Of a stretch of DNA of 18,810 nucleotides, positions 7,076 through 15,840 are shown piece after piece. This DNA comes from JANYCD01 sp043738625 (GTDB taxonomy: Bacteria > Pseudomonadota > Gammaproteobacteria > Burkholderiales > Rhodocyclaceae). The notes below the pieces were generated by a model. That model saw nothing but the letters and a program-made list of their open reading frames with translations. It ran no database searches and was not told the origin of the DNA. Both the position numbers and the translations under genes were made by a program. Position 1 is the stretch's first letter; every line of letters starts with the position of its first letter. Location of the stretch: positions 1 through 18,810 of the forward strand of contig JAYUFR010000065.1 of NCBI GenBank assembly GCA_043738625.1, written 5' to 3'.

Positions 7076-8404
7076 TCAACTGTGTTCGTCTGCAAACGGA
7101 TTGCGTGCAGTCTTGTACTGAATGCGCAGTGGCGTGCCCTGAAGTTTGAAGCTCGCCGTGAAGGAGTGTTGCAGATAGCGCGTGTAGGAATCCGGTATCT
7201 GATCCAGTGCGCTGCCATGGATGACGATGATGGGCGGATTGCTGCCGCCCTGGTGCGCATAACGCAGCTTGGGACGGAAGATGCCATGACGCGGCGGTGC
7301 CTGTTTTTGCACCGCTGCCAGCAACGCCCGAGTGAGTTTCGGCGTGGTCAACTTGGCCATCGCAGCGGCAAAGGCCTTGTCAACCGAACCGAGCACTGCG
7401 GCAATGCCTTTACCTTCAAGTGCCGAGATGTAATGGACAGTCGCAAAGCCGAGGAAATTGAGCTTGCGTTCGATGTCGATCTTGATCCTGCTGCGCCGGT
7501 ACTCGTCGACCGCGTCCCATTTGTTGACCGCGACCACCAGTGCGCGCCCGGCTTCGATGCAGAACCCGGCGATGTGGGCATCCTGGTCGGAAATGTCCTG
7601 GCTCGCATCCAGCATCAACACCACGACATTGGCTTCTTCCACGGCTTGCAGCGTCTTGATGACTGAAAACTTTTCAATGGTCTCGAATACTCGGCCCTTG
7701 CGCCGCAAGCCCGCGGTGTCGATCAGCGTGTAATGCCGGCCATTGCGCTCGAACGGAACCTCGATAGCATCGCGCGTGGTACCGGGCATGTCGAAAGCGA
7801 TGACGCGCTCTTCGCCGAGCAGCGTATTGATCAGGGTGCTCTTGCCGACATTGGGGCGCCCGGCAATGGCAACACGGGGGCCTTTTCCGGCATCGGGCTC
7901 ATCATCTTCTTCCGGAAAATTCTCGAGGATCAGATCCACCAACTCGTTCACGCCATCACCATGCGCAGCGGAAATCACCAGCGGCGTACCGCAACCCAGT
8001 TCATGAAATTCGGCGCCAACCATGGCGCGTTCCATACCTTCGGCTTTGTTCACCACCAGATGCAAGGGGCGACCGCTACGCCTCAACAAATCGGCGATCG
8101 CTTTGTCCTGCGGCGTCAGGCCGACCCTGCCGTCGACGATGAACAACAGCACGTCGGCCTCGGCGATCGCTGTTTCTGCCTGGCGCGCCATCTCATGCAT
8201 GATGCCGTCCTTCGCCTGCGGTTCGAAGCCGCCGGTATCGACCACCAGATAGGGTTTGCGGCCGAGTCGGCCGAGGCCGTAATGGCGGTCGCGCGTCAAT
8301 CCGGGGATATCGGCAACGAGCGCGTCACGCGAGCGGGTCAGACGATTGAACAGCGTACTCTTGCCGACGTTAGGCCGGCCCACCAGCACCAGCGTGGGTT
8401 TCAT
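7076..8404 (-). CDS. der: Ribosome assembly GTPase Der (EngA)
   Basis: Der is the essential tandem-GTPase factor for maturation of the 50S ribosomal subunit. The 442-residue protein has two G domains and a C-terminal KH-like domain. Domain 1 shows GRPNVGKS (9-16) and DTGGFE (56-61). Domain 2 shows GRPNVGKS (182-189), DTAGLRRKG (229-237) and NKWD (294-297). The C-terminal part carries RPKLRYAHQGG and a late LQGTPLRIQYK. The first domain's G4 reads NKAEG (119-123), with Glu where NKxD has Asp; I recall similar NKxEG motifs in other betaproteobacteria. The start lies 3 bases after the bamB stop with no Shine-Dalgarno, so it is probably coupled to bamB. Confidence 0.98.
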   Translation of the reverse strand: MKPTLVLVGRPNVGKSTLFNRLTRSRDALVADIPGLTRDRHYGLGRLGRKPYLVVDTGGFEPQAKDGIMHEMARQAETAIAEADVLLFIVDGRVGLTPQDKAIADLLRRSGRPLHLVVNKAEGMERAMVGAEFHELGCGTPLVISAAHGDGVNELVDLILENFPEEDDEPDAGKGPRVAIAGRPNVGKSTLINTLLGEERVIAFDMPGTTRDAIEVPFERNGRHYTLIDTAGLRRKGRVFETIEKFSVIKTLQAVEEANVVVLMLDASQDISDQDAHIAGFCIEAGRALVVAVNKWDAVDEYRRSRIKIDIERKLNFLGFATVHYISALEGKGIAAVLGSVDKAFAAAMAKLTTPKLTRALLAAVQKQAPPRHGIFRPKLRYAHQGGSNPPIIVIHGSALDQIPDSYTRYLQHSFTASFKLQGTPLRIQYKTARNPFADEHS

Positions 8405-8407
8405 GCG

Positions 8408-9565
8408 CTAATCGGACGAAATTGCATAGAGTCCGCCACCATGTGTTTGTACCAGAAAGCCTCCCGCGATACGCTGGGGTTCGGCGGAAATTGCACTGCC
8501 GTCGGTTGGGAGACGGCCGACAAAAGAGCCGTCGTCCTGACTCAACAAATGGATATATCCTTGAAAATCGGCGACCGCAACCGCCTTGGAAATAACAATT
8601 GGGCGCGACAGTTCACGATTTGACAACTTGTCCTGCTTCCACAGACTCGTCCCGCTGTTGCGATCAAAGGCCAGCACCGAGCCCTTATCGCTGCTGACGT
8701 AAACTGCCTTGCCATCCATATCCAGACCGCTGATGGAAGACACATCACGCGACCACAAGGCGTTGCCGGAGGTGAGGTCGAAGCATGACACGCGCCCCTG
8801 AAAAGCCACGGCACACACCTGATGCTCGAATACCACCGGAGAACTGGTGATGTCGGCGACCCGCTCGAGTTCGGTTGCCCCCTTGGGTAGCGCGACGGTA
8901 GCCTCCCACTGCGCTGCACCGTTGTTGGTGGCAATTGCAACCAGCTTGCCGCCAGGGAAACCTGCCAGCACGCCACTCGATGTCAGGACGACACCGACAT
9001 TGGAACGCAAACTTAGTGAGGGTGTGGAGCGTTGATAAACCCAGCGTCGTTTGCCATCAGCCCGTTCAAACGCAAAAATGCGCGAATCGCCACTGCGCAC
9101 TATCACCATCTCCTCGCCGACGGTCGGCGCAGACAATACTTCGGAACTGACTTTGGTCTTCCACAGGGCTTTTCCGGTATCGGCTGCGAAGACCAAAACA
9201 TCACCTTTGGTCGTTCCCACGGCAATAAGTTTGCCATCTGAACCTACCCCCCCTGACAGTGGCTGCCCAGCCGAAATGCGCCAGACTTGCTTGCCGTTGT
9301 CAAAGCGGGTGATGGCGCCATCCTTATCCGCAGCGAAAATGCTGTTGCCCGCTACCGCTGGCGTGAATACCCCGGCGCCAGCACTACCAACGCTGGCCTG
9401 CCATAGCGTACGCAATTTGACGTTGGCATGTTCGATCGTTACCAGCGGTGCCGGAACCGACTTTGGATCCGCAGCCGATGCAAGCGGGTTGTATTTGCTG
9501 ATTGTGGAACACCCTGCGAGCAAACCGATACCCAGCATGGACATCAAGAAATATCGGGCGCGCAT
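8408..9565 (-). CDS. bamB: Outer membrane assembly lipoprotein BamB
   Basis: BamB is the beta-propeller lipoprotein of the BAM complex, which inserts beta-barrel proteins into the outer membrane. The 385-residue product starts with a lipoprotein signal peptide whose lipobox is LLAGC, giving lipidated Cys19. The mature part has repeated PQQ-like propeller strands: ADKDGAITRFDNGKQVWR, FAADTGKALWKT, FERADGKRRWVYQRS, CFDLTSGNALWSRD and FDRNSGTSLWKQD. That is the expected series of blades ending 'G..lW'. The ATG at 9565 shares one base with the yfgM stop (TGATG). A GTG one codon upstream is possible but less likely. The order yfgM-bamB-der is the same in E. coli. Confidence 0.97.
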   Translation of the reverse strand: MRARYFLMSMLGIGLLAGCSTISKYNPLASAADPKSVPAPLVTIEHANVKLRTLWQASVGSAGAGVFTPAVAGNSIFAADKDGAITRFDNGKQVWRISAGQPLSGGVGSDGKLIAVGTTKGDVLVFAADTGKALWKTKVSSEVLSAPTVGEEMVIVRSGDSRIFAFERADGKRRWVYQRSTPSLSLRSNVGVVLTSSGVLAGFPGGKLVAIATNNGAAQWEATVALPKGATELERVADITSSPVVFEHQVCAVAFQGRVSCFDLTSGNALWSRDVSSISGLDMDGKAVYVSSDKGSVLAFDRNSGTSLWKQDKLSNRELSRPIVISKAVAVADFQGYIHLLSQDDGSFVGRLPTDGSAISAEPQRIAGGFLVQTHGGGLYAISSD

Positions 9566-10230
9566 CACTTTGCTGCCCCCAGAGCATCCAGCTTGGTTTG
9601 CAGGACTTCACGGTAAACCGGCTGAACTCCGGTCGCATCCTCATCGCTGGCCTTGTCCATCAGCGTCAGCGCTGATCGATAACTCGTCCTGGCATCGCCA
9701 GCCTTGCCCTGCGCGACGAAGACATCTCCTTTCAATTCCGAGAAGCGTGGCCTGAAAGATTCGACTGGTTCCGCAGTCAATTGTTTATGTGCCTCAGCGT
9801 AGTTCTTTTCATCGAGCAACAGTGTCGCAAGTCGCAGCCGTGCCAAGTCGCGCAAAGCATCATCCTTGGTATGTTCGGTAACCCACTGCAGCTGCACCTT
9901 GGCGTTTTTGGCTTCACCTTTTTCGACCTGTATTTTTGCCGACAGGAGGGCCGCCAGACTGGCGTAGGCGGTTCCGGGATATTTGTCGATGATTTCACCA
10001 GCCAGTTCCCGCGACCGCTTGGCGTCACTTTCAGTCACCGCTTTCTCAACACCGAAATAGAGCATCGAGGCTTGGCCGGCCTGGCCACGCTGCCACCAGT
10101 TCCAGCCCTGCCATGCGGCCAGCGCCAGAGCTGCCACCAGCAACACACCGGTTACCATATTGCCGTATTGTTTCCACCAGGTTTTCAGCTCTTCCAGCTG
10201 TTCCTGTTCTTCAAGATCATAGACGGCCAT
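9565..10230 (-). CDS. yfgM: YfgM family membrane-anchored TPR protein
   Basis: YfgM is a single-pass inner-membrane protein with a periplasmic TPR-like domain. In E. coli it associates with the SecYEG translocon and PpiD and hands over secreted proteins. The 221-residue product has a cytoplasmic N-terminus with YDLEEQEQLEELKTWWKQYG, one membrane segment at about residues 25-46 and a helical-repeat region (for example YASLAALLSAKIQVEKGE and ALRDLARLRLATLLL) to the end. The ribosome binding site AGGA overlaps the hisS stop codon (TAGGA) and lies seven bases before the ATG, which couples the two genes. Its place directly before bamB fits a role in envelope protein traffic. Confidence 0.95.
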   Translation of the reverse strand: MAVYDLEEQEQLEELKTWWKQYGNMVTGVLLVAALALAAWQGWNWWQRGQAGQASMLYFGVEKAVTESDAKRSRELAGEIIDKYPGTAYASLAALLSAKIQVEKGEAKNAKVQLQWVTEHTKDDALRDLARLRLATLLLDEKNYAEAHKQLTAEPVESFRPRFSELKGDVFVAQGKAGDARTSYRSALTLMDKASDEDATGVQPVYREVLQTKLDALGAAK

Positions 10231-10239
10231 GTGCTTTTC

Positions 10240-11520
10240 CTATTCTTCGTTGCCAAAAATGAGTTGCGCGACGGACTCCGCAACCTGATCAAATGCCACC
10301 TTGCGCTGCTCAACCGCGTCACGCAAAGGCTTGAGCATGACGTGGTCACTGGCGGCTTCGTCATCACCAATGATGATCGCGAGAGATGCACCGGAGCCAT
10401 CGGCCCGCTTCATCTGGGACTTGAAACTGCCTCCACCGCAATGCAGATGTATGGCGAACCCGGCATCACGCACCAGCTCTGCAACACGGAATGCATAGCG
10501 TCCGGCAGCTTCGCCCTGATGCACGATATAAATGTCCGGAGCAGATTTCTCGTGTTTGAACCCCTGCGCCGTCCACAACGCCAGCAGGCGTTCGATGCCC
10601 ATTGCAAAACCACAGGCCGGCGCAGGCTTTCCGCCAAATTGGGCGACGAGATTATCGTAACGCCCGCCCGCACAAATCGTACCTTGGGCACCCAGTTGAT
10701 CCGTAACCCACTCAAACACAGCATGACTGTAATAGTCCAGGCCGCGCACCAGACGCGGATTGATCCGGCAAGGAATCGCGGCATCCCTGAGCAGCGCCTG
10801 CACACCCTCAAAGTGTTTGAGCGAGAGCTCGCCGAGATAGTCGATGAGTTTCGGCGCCGCTTCAACCAGGGACTGCAAGTCCGGGTTCTTGGTATCAAGG
10901 ATGCGCAGTGGATTGGTATGCAAGCGCCGCTTGGCGTCAGCATCAAGGCGGGACTCATGGCGCTGTAAATAGGTGATCAAATCAGCGCGGTGTCTGGATC
11001 GCTCTTCAGACTGCCCCAGGGAATTTATTTCAAGCCGGATGCCCTCCAGCCCCATGTCGTCCCACAGCCTGGAACACATGGCGATCTGCTCTGCATCGAT
11101 ATCCGGCCCCGGGAAACCGACGGCTTCGACACCAACCTGGTGAAATTGACGATAGCGGCCCTGCTGCGGACGTTCGTGCCGAAACATCGGGCCCATGTAC
11201 CACAGCCGCTTGGGGCCATCATAAAGCAGGTTGTGCTGGAGCACGGCGCGCAGGCAAGAGGCGGTGCCCTCCGGACGCAACGTCAGTTGTTCTCCATTGA
11301 GACGGTCTTCGAAGGAATACATTTCCTTTTCGACGATGTCGGTCGCTTCGCCAATGGCGCGGGTGAACAACGGCGTCGGTTCGACCAGCGGCATGCGGAT
11401 CGGACGGTAATCGTAGGCACGCAACCAGTCGCGGATCAGCTCCTCGAACTGTTCCCACTGCTCGGCTTGATCGGGCAGGATGTCGTTCATCCCGCGGATG
11501 GCTTGCAGGGTTTGGCTCAT
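10240..11520 (-). CDS. hisS: Histidyl-tRNA synthetase
   Basis: HisS is a class II aminoacyl-tRNA synthetase that charges tRNA-His in the cytoplasm. The 426-residue protein begins with IRGMNDILP (8-16), then LRPEGT (81-86) and the motif 2 loop RHERPQQGRYRQFHQ (114-128). The histidine signature LVRGLDYY lies at 257-264, AGGRYDNL (284-291) follows, and motif 3 is GFAMGIERL (304-312). A C-terminal anticodon-binding domain follows, with SFKSQMKRADGSGASLAIIIGDDE. The start overlaps the ispG stop by 4 bases (ATGA). An AGGA abuts the ATG with no spacer, so translation probably depends on ribosomes finishing ispG. Confidence 0.99.
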   Translation of the reverse strand: MSQTLQAIRGMNDILPDQAEQWEQFEELIRDWLRAYDYRPIRMPLVEPTPLFTRAIGEATDIVEKEMYSFEDRLNGEQLTLRPEGTASCLRAVLQHNLLYDGPKRLWYMGPMFRHERPQQGRYRQFHQVGVEAVGFPGPDIDAEQIAMCSRLWDDMGLEGIRLEINSLGQSEERSRHRADLITYLQRHESRLDADAKRRLHTNPLRILDTKNPDLQSLVEAAPKLIDYLGELSLKHFEGVQALLRDAAIPCRINPRLVRGLDYYSHAVFEWVTDQLGAQGTICAGGRYDNLVAQFGGKPAPACGFAMGIERLLALWTAQGFKHEKSAPDIYIVHQGEAAGRYAFRVAELVRDAGFAIHLHCGGGSFKSQMKRADGSGASLAIIIGDDEAASDHVMLKPLRDAVEQRKVAFDQVAESVAQLIFGNEE

Positions 11521-12764
11521 TCCTGGCGCGCGGAAAACTTCCGCGCCACGTAATCGTCGACGATTTGTTTGAACTCTGTGGAAATGTTTTCACCACGCAG
11601 CGTAATGAATCTTTCTCCATCGACATACACTGGTGCTACCGGTGCTTCGCCGCTGCCTGGAAGGGAGATTCCGATATTTGCATGCTTGCTCTCACCCGGG
11701 CCATTCACGACGCAGCCCATCACCGCCAATGTCATGTTCTCAACGCCATTCCGTTCCAGTTTCCATTTGGGCATGCATTCCCTGACGTAGCCCTGAATGT
11801 CCTGCGCCAGCTCCTGAAAGTAAGTGCTGGTGGTCCTGCCGCAGCCTGGACACGCGGCCACCAGTGGCGTAAACGCGCGCAGCCCAATGGTTTGCAGAAT
11901 CTCCTGGGCAACGATGACTTCTTTGGTTCTGTCACCGTTCGGCTCCGGAGTGAGTGACACGCGGATAGTGTCGCCGATACCCTCCTGCAACAGCACTGCC
12001 ATCGCTGCTGTCGAAGCGACAATCCCTTTGCTACCCATCCCGGCTTCTGTCAGCCCGAGGTGCAAGGCATAGTCGCAGCGACGTGCCAGATCGCGATAAA
12101 TGGCAATCAGATCCTGCACACCGGACACCTTGCACGAGAGCACAATATGATCAGCCGGCAGTCCAAGTTCGACCGCTCTTTCAGCAGACTCCAGGGCCGA
12201 TGTGACCATTGCCTCGCGCATGATTTGTGTGGCATCCAGCGGCTCACTGCGCTTGGCATTTTCGTCCATGACGCGTGCCAACAGCGTCTGATCAAGACTG
12301 CCCCAATTGACGCCGATGCGCACCGGTTTGTCATGACGGCAGGCGATCTCGATCAACTGCGCGAATTGTTCATCGCGCTTGGCGCCTTTGCCAACATTTC
12401 CCGGATTGATTCTCAGTTTTGACAGCGCGGATGCAGCCTCGGGAACCTCACTCAACAGCTTGTGACCATTGAAATGAAAATCACCGACTAACGGTACCGT
12501 GATTCCCATGGTATCGAGACGCTCCACGATCCTCGGCACAGCGGCGGCGGCTTCACGTGTGTTGACCGTGATACGCACAATCTCCGAACCAGCACGAGCC
12601 AACTGGGCAACCTGCATGGCGGTGCCAAAATCGTCGACGGTATCGGTATTCGTCATCGACTGAACCACGATCGGATTTTCACCACCGACCAGGACCTTGC
12701 CTACACGCACACAACGCGAGGCACGACGACGAACAGTCCCTGACATATCCGTTTTCATCGTCAT
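11517..12764 (-). CDS. ispG: 4-hydroxy-3-methylbut-2-enyl diphosphate synthase (IspG/GcpE)
   Basis: IspG is the iron-sulfur enzyme that reduces MEcPP to HMBPP, the penultimate step of the MEP isoprenoid pathway. The 415-residue product shows the N-terminal barrel start with GGENPIVVQSMTNTDT, then VPLVGDFHFNGHKLL, LRINPGNVGKG and VRIGVNWGSLD. The C-terminal cluster-binding domain has CPGC (Cys305, Cys308) and GCVVNGPGES (Cys351 and the ligand Glu358). Spacing between the second and third cysteines is longer than in E. coli, as I recall for betaproteobacterial IspG. The ATG at 12764 shares one base with the rodZ stop (TGATG). A TTG one codon upstream and ATGs two and six codons downstream are other possible starts. 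Confidence 0.98.
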   Translation of the reverse strand: MTMKTDMSGTVRRRASRCVRVGKVLVGGENPIVVQSMTNTDTVDDFGTAMQVAQLARAGSEIVRITVNTREAAAAVPRIVERLDTMGITVPLVGDFHFNGHKLLSEVPEAASALSKLRINPGNVGKGAKRDEQFAQLIEIACRHDKPVRIGVNWGSLDQTLLARVMDENAKRSEPLDATQIMREAMVTSALESAERAVELGLPADHIVLSCKVSGVQDLIAIYRDLARRCDYALHLGLTEAGMGSKGIVASTAAMAVLLQEGIGDTIRVSLTPEPNGDRTKEVIVAQEILQTIGLRAFTPLVAACPGCGRTTSTYFQELAQDIQGYVRECMPKWKLERNGVENMTLAVMGCVVNGPGESKHANIGISLPGSGEAPVAPVYVDGERFITLRGENISTEFKQIVDDYVARKFSARQE

Positions 12765-13534
12765 CAATCGACCGTAAGCCGGGCGACACCCTCTCGCGTG
12801 TGGGGCAGCAGGTCTATCAAACGATCACCTTGTTTCATCCGGACCGCAGCGGCATTGCCTATCCATACCTGAAACGGCGCATGTCCTGAAACAGCTTGAT
12901 GAAAGCCACCGGGAAATTCTCCCGTCAGGACTACGCTTTCAGTCGCATCCTTGATTTCGATCCAGGATTTGTCGTCGAAGTCGACTACCAATTGATCGTT
13001 CATAGCAGACGCTATAGGTGCAGCGGGCGCCACTATTTCAGTGCTGCTGCCGACAACCTTGGCAACTGGAATAGGCTGTGGTGTTTGCGAGACCGGGATA
13101 TCTTCACTCATGAGGCCGGTCAACCACACATATCCCGCACTTAAAATGATCATGACAGCAACGACAATGCTGCTCCACTTGGCATGGCGCTTCATGAATG
13201 CCTGCGGCACGGCATCTCCCATGTTGCCGGGCGCAACAACCTCTGCCGCAGCGTGTGGCGATCCCGCATCAAGCATTGCTACTAACGGCACAGGGTCTAT
13301 CTTCAAAACTCTGGCGTAGCTGCGGATAAATCCACGAATAAAGGTCGACCCGGACAATACCTGATAATCGTCGCGCTCCAGCGCATCGATCTGACGTTCG
13401 CTGAACTTCAGTGTCCTGGCAATATCGGCAACAGATAAACCACGCGTTTCGCGGGCACGGCTCAAATACTGCCCCGGCAATTCAGCCGGCAGCGCCACGT
13501 CAGTGTCGGAAGGAATAGTCTCTGTTTCGCTCAT
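12764..13534 (-). CDS. rodZ: RodZ-like cytoskeletal/HTH membrane protein
   Basis: RodZ links the actin-like MreB filaments to the cell-wall elongation machinery. This 256-residue protein has the RodZ layout. A cytoplasmic helix-turn-helix domain of the XRE type (about residues 20-80, with GQYLSRARETRGLSVADIA and FIRGFIRSYAR) is followed by a linker, one membrane helix (about 120-140) and a Pro-rich periplasmic stretch. A C-terminal DUF4115 beta-domain (about 180-250) contains DKSWIEIKDA and FQVWIGNAAAV. The start overlaps the pilW stop by 4 bases (ATGA). The order pilW-rodZ-ispG-hisS is the common proteobacterial arrangement. A role as a DNA-binding regulator is less likely given the membrane topology. 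Confidence 0.94.
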   Translation of the reverse strand: MSETETIPSDTDVALPAELPGQYLSRARETRGLSVADIARTLKFSERQIDALERDDYQVLSGSTFIRGFIRSYARVLKIDPVPLVAMLDAGSPHAAAEVVAPGNMGDAVPQAFMKRHAKWSSIVVAVMIILSAGYVWLTGLMSEDIPVSQTPQPIPVAKVVGSSTEIVAPAAPIASAMNDQLVVDFDDKSWIEIKDATESVVLTGEFPGGFHQAVSGHAPFQVWIGNAAAVRMKQGDRLIDLLPHTREGVARLTVD

Positions 13535-14310
13535 TGGAACTGGCCCTGCTGCAGCTTTTGAAACTCAGCACTGTTTGGAAAATTGCGGCGCAATGCCCCC
13601 ATAAAAGCAGCTTCATCCCGCCGATTGCCAAGACCCCGGGCGATACGCAATGCCAGCCATGTGGATTCGGCTGTCGGCTCTACCCGACTATGATATACAG
13701 AGATGCGCTGCCTTGCGTCAGCAAAACGACCAGTACGGAAGTACAAATCCGAAAGCTGATACAGCGCGCGTATGTTGTCCGGTTCATCCCGCAACGCACG
13801 CAGCAAGTAGTCTTCGGCGGATTTGTCATCCTTCAATTTGGACGAACAGATTGCGGCGTTAACTAACGCAGTAGACGGAGTTGAATAAAGCGGATCACTT
13901 AACGCCATCTGGAAATAGGCCAGCGACTTCCGTTCCTCGCCGTTCTGACAAAGAAACCAGCCATAGTTGTTGCTGATATCAGGATCCCCTGGCGCCAACT
14001 GCAAGGCACGCTCGAATGATTCCTGCGCGGACGCCTTCTGTCCTAGCTCCATGTAGATCAACGCGAGCAAGTTTTGCGCAGGGGCATAGCCGCCATCGAG
14101 CGCAACTGCTTTGCGCGCTTCTTCCAATGCAACGCCGAACTGCCGGTCCTGATAATAGGCGCTGCCCAGTTCAACGCGGCTTTTTGCCTTGGTCCGCGCC
14201 TCACCAACGACCTGTTGCTGCATTACGGGTTCGCGAATGCGGCGGGAACTGCCACCGCTCGAGACACACGCGGCTAGTATGATCGGCAACAGCCAAATTA
14301 GTCTTTTCAC
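13531..14310 (-). CDS. pilW: Type IV pilus biogenesis/stability lipoprotein PilW (PilF)
   Basis: PilW/PilF is an outer-membrane-directed TPR lipoprotein that helps the PilQ secretin assemble into its pore. The 259-residue product has a lipoprotein signal peptide with lipobox LAAC (Cys15), followed by TPR helices: RVELGSAYYQDRQFGVALEEA, APAQNLLALIYMELGQKASA and ISNNYGWFLCQNGEERKSL, and later IRALYQLSDLYFRTGRFADA. The start overlaps the rlmN stop by 4 bases (ATGA). It implies that the organism makes, or once made, type IV pili; no other pilus gene is in the window. The exact symbol (pilW or pilF) varies between species. Confidence 0.95.
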   Translation of the reverse strand: MKRLIWLLPIILAACVSSGGSSRRIREPVMQQQVVGEARTKAKSRVELGSAYYQDRQFGVALEEARKAVALDGGYAPAQNLLALIYMELGQKASAQESFERALQLAPGDPDISNNYGWFLCQNGEERKSLAYFQMALSDPLYSTPSTALVNAAICSSKLKDDKSAEDYLLRALRDEPDNIRALYQLSDLYFRTGRFADARQRISVYHSRVEPTAESTWLALRIARGLGNRRDEAAFMGALRRNFPNSAEFQKLQQGQFQ

Positions 14311-15407
14311 GATGAGATCTCCACCAAGGGTATTGTCTTATTCCGTCTCTCTTGACGTCTTGACTTATCCTTGACCTGTCCGGCAAGTTGGCCGCACGCG
14401 GCATCAATATCATCGCCACGGGTCTTGCGCGTTGTGGTCACAATACCTGCCGAAAGCAGAATTTCGGCAAACCGGCGGATGCGCTCCGCTGGTGACCGCC
14501 GGAAATCACTATTGGGAAACGGATTGAAAGGTATCAGGTTAAATTTGCACGGAACGTCATGGATCAGAGCAATCAGCATCCGTGCATCATCGTCGCTGTC
14601 ATTGATGCCATCGAGCATTACATATTCGAATGTGATGAAATCACGCGGTGCCACTTTCAGATACTCGCGGCAAGCGGCAAGCAATTCGGATAGAGGATAT
14701 TTACGGTTGATCGGTACCAATTGGTTACGCAAGGCATCAGTGGGCGCATGAAGCGATACGGCCAACGAAACCGGACATGCCTCGCGTAGCCGGTCAATCG
14801 CCGGAACGATGCCCGAAGTCGACAACGTGACACGACGGCGCGATAGACCATAGGCATGGTCATCCAGCATCAATCGCAGCGCAATGACAACGTTGTCGAA
14901 GTTGGCCAAGGGCTCACCCATGCCCATCAGTACCACGTTGCTGACGATACGCTCACCCTTCGGGTCGTGGCCGAGCGCCCGGTTGGCCAGCCATAGCTGG
15001 CCGATGATTTCGGCCACGGTCAGATTGCGGTTGAAGCCCTGTTTTCCGGTTGAGCAAAATGCGCAGTCGAGTGCGCAGCCAGCCTGGGTTGAGATGCACA
15101 GGGTCCCACGATCATTTTCGGGAATAAAGACCGTCTCGATCGCATTGCCTGCACCCACGTCAATCAGAAATTTACGGGTACCATCATCCGAAACTTGGTC
15201 GGATATGATGACGGGTGGTTGTATCACTACAGTTGCCTTGAGCTTTTCGCGCAAACCCTTGGCGATGTCCGTCATCGCATCAAAGTCACTCTGCCCGAAA
15301 CGATGGATCCAGCGCAGCACTTGTGTCGCGCGAAACGGCTTCTCGCCGAATTCTGCGAACAAGGCGACGAGCCCAGGTCCATCGTAATCGAGCAGGTTGA
15401 TTGACAT
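14307..15407 (-). CDS. rlmN: Dual-specificity 23S rRNA (A2503-C2)/tRNA (A37-C2) methyltransferase RlmN
   Basis: RlmN is a radical-SAM enzyme that methylates C2 of A2503 in 23S rRNA, in the peptidyl-transferase centre, and of A37 in some tRNAs. The 366-residue protein has the CxxxCxxC cluster motif as CALDCAFC (Cys111, 115, 118). The mechanistic cysteines are also present: Cys104 in LCISTQAG and Cys338 in DAACGQLAG near the C-terminus. A helical N-terminal accessory domain precedes them (DGPGLVALFAEFGEKPFRATQ). The start shares one base with the ndk stop (TAATG). The basic C-terminal tail (KDKSRRQERRNK) is ordinary. The 23S fragment at the right end of the window stops short of A2503. Confidence 0.98.
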   Translation of the reverse strand: MSINLLDYDGPGLVALFAEFGEKPFRATQVLRWIHRFGQSDFDAMTDIAKGLREKLKATVVIQPPVIISDQVSDDGTRKFLIDVGAGNAIETVFIPENDRGTLCISTQAGCALDCAFCSTGKQGFNRNLTVAEIIGQLWLANRALGHDPKGERIVSNVVLMGMGEPLANFDNVVIALRLMLDDHAYGLSRRRVTLSTSGIVPAIDRLREACPVSLAVSLHAPTDALRNQLVPINRKYPLSELLAACREYLKVAPRDFITFEYVMLDGINDSDDDARMLIALIHDVPCKFNLIPFNPFPNSDFRRSPAERIRRFAEILLSAGIVTTTRKTRGDDIDAACGQLAGQVKDKSRRQERRNKTIPLVEISS

Positions 15408-15832
15408 TAGCGCGAGTAGATATTCAATGCCGGGAAGAAATAGGCGATTTCGACTGCAGCAGTTTCAGGCGCGTCAGAACCGTGCACGGCATTTGCGTCG
15501 ATGGAGTCGGCAAAGTCTGCGCGGATGGTGCCGGGAGCCGCCTTTTTAGGATCCGTCGCACCCATCAAGTCGCGATTCCCGGCAATGGCATTTTCGCCTT
15601 CGAGCGCCTGCACCATGACCGGTCCCGAGATCATGAAGTCCACCAGATCCTTGAAGAAAGGTCGGGCCTTATGCACCGCATAAAATCCCTCGGCCTCAAT
15701 GCGCGACAGCTGAGTTAACCTGGCGGCAACAATCTTGAGGCCGGCATCTTCAAAGCGGGTGTAAATCCTGCCAATCACATTTTTGGCCACAGCATCGGGT
15801 TTGATGATGGACAGGGTACGTTCAATTGCCAT
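15407..15832 (-). CDS. ndk: Nucleoside diphosphate kinase
   Basis: Ndk moves the gamma-phosphate between nucleoside di- and triphosphates through a phosphohistidine and so balances NTP/dNTP pools. The 141-residue length is standard. The N-terminus ERTLSIIKPDAVAKNVIG is typical. GATDPKKAAPGTIRADF (91-107) is the substrate-binding stretch. The active-site histidine is His117 in NAVHGSDAPE. The gene has its own good ribosome binding site and follows tilS after 43 bases, making it the likely translational head of the overlapping gene run that ends with der. I found no convincing promoter in the gap. Confidence 0.99.
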   Translation of the reverse strand: MAIERTLSIIKPDAVAKNVIGRIYTRFEDAGLKIVAARLTQLSRIEAEGFYAVHKARPFFKDLVDFMISGPVMVQALEGENAIAGNRDLMGATDPKKAAPGTIRADFADSIDANAVHGSDAPETAAVEIAYFFPALNIYSR

Positions 15833-15840
15833 TTATATTT

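Noticed and set aside
9781..10968. 395-codon plus-strand frame spanning yfgM and hisS
   Set aside because: It crosses two well-supported minus-strand genes and has no family resemblance or ribosome binding site, so it is a codon-bias shadow.
12824..13534. rodZ as a conventional DNA-binding transcription regulator
   Set aside because: The HTH domain is followed by a membrane helix and a DUF4115 beta-domain in the RodZ arrangement, next to pilW and ispG as usual.
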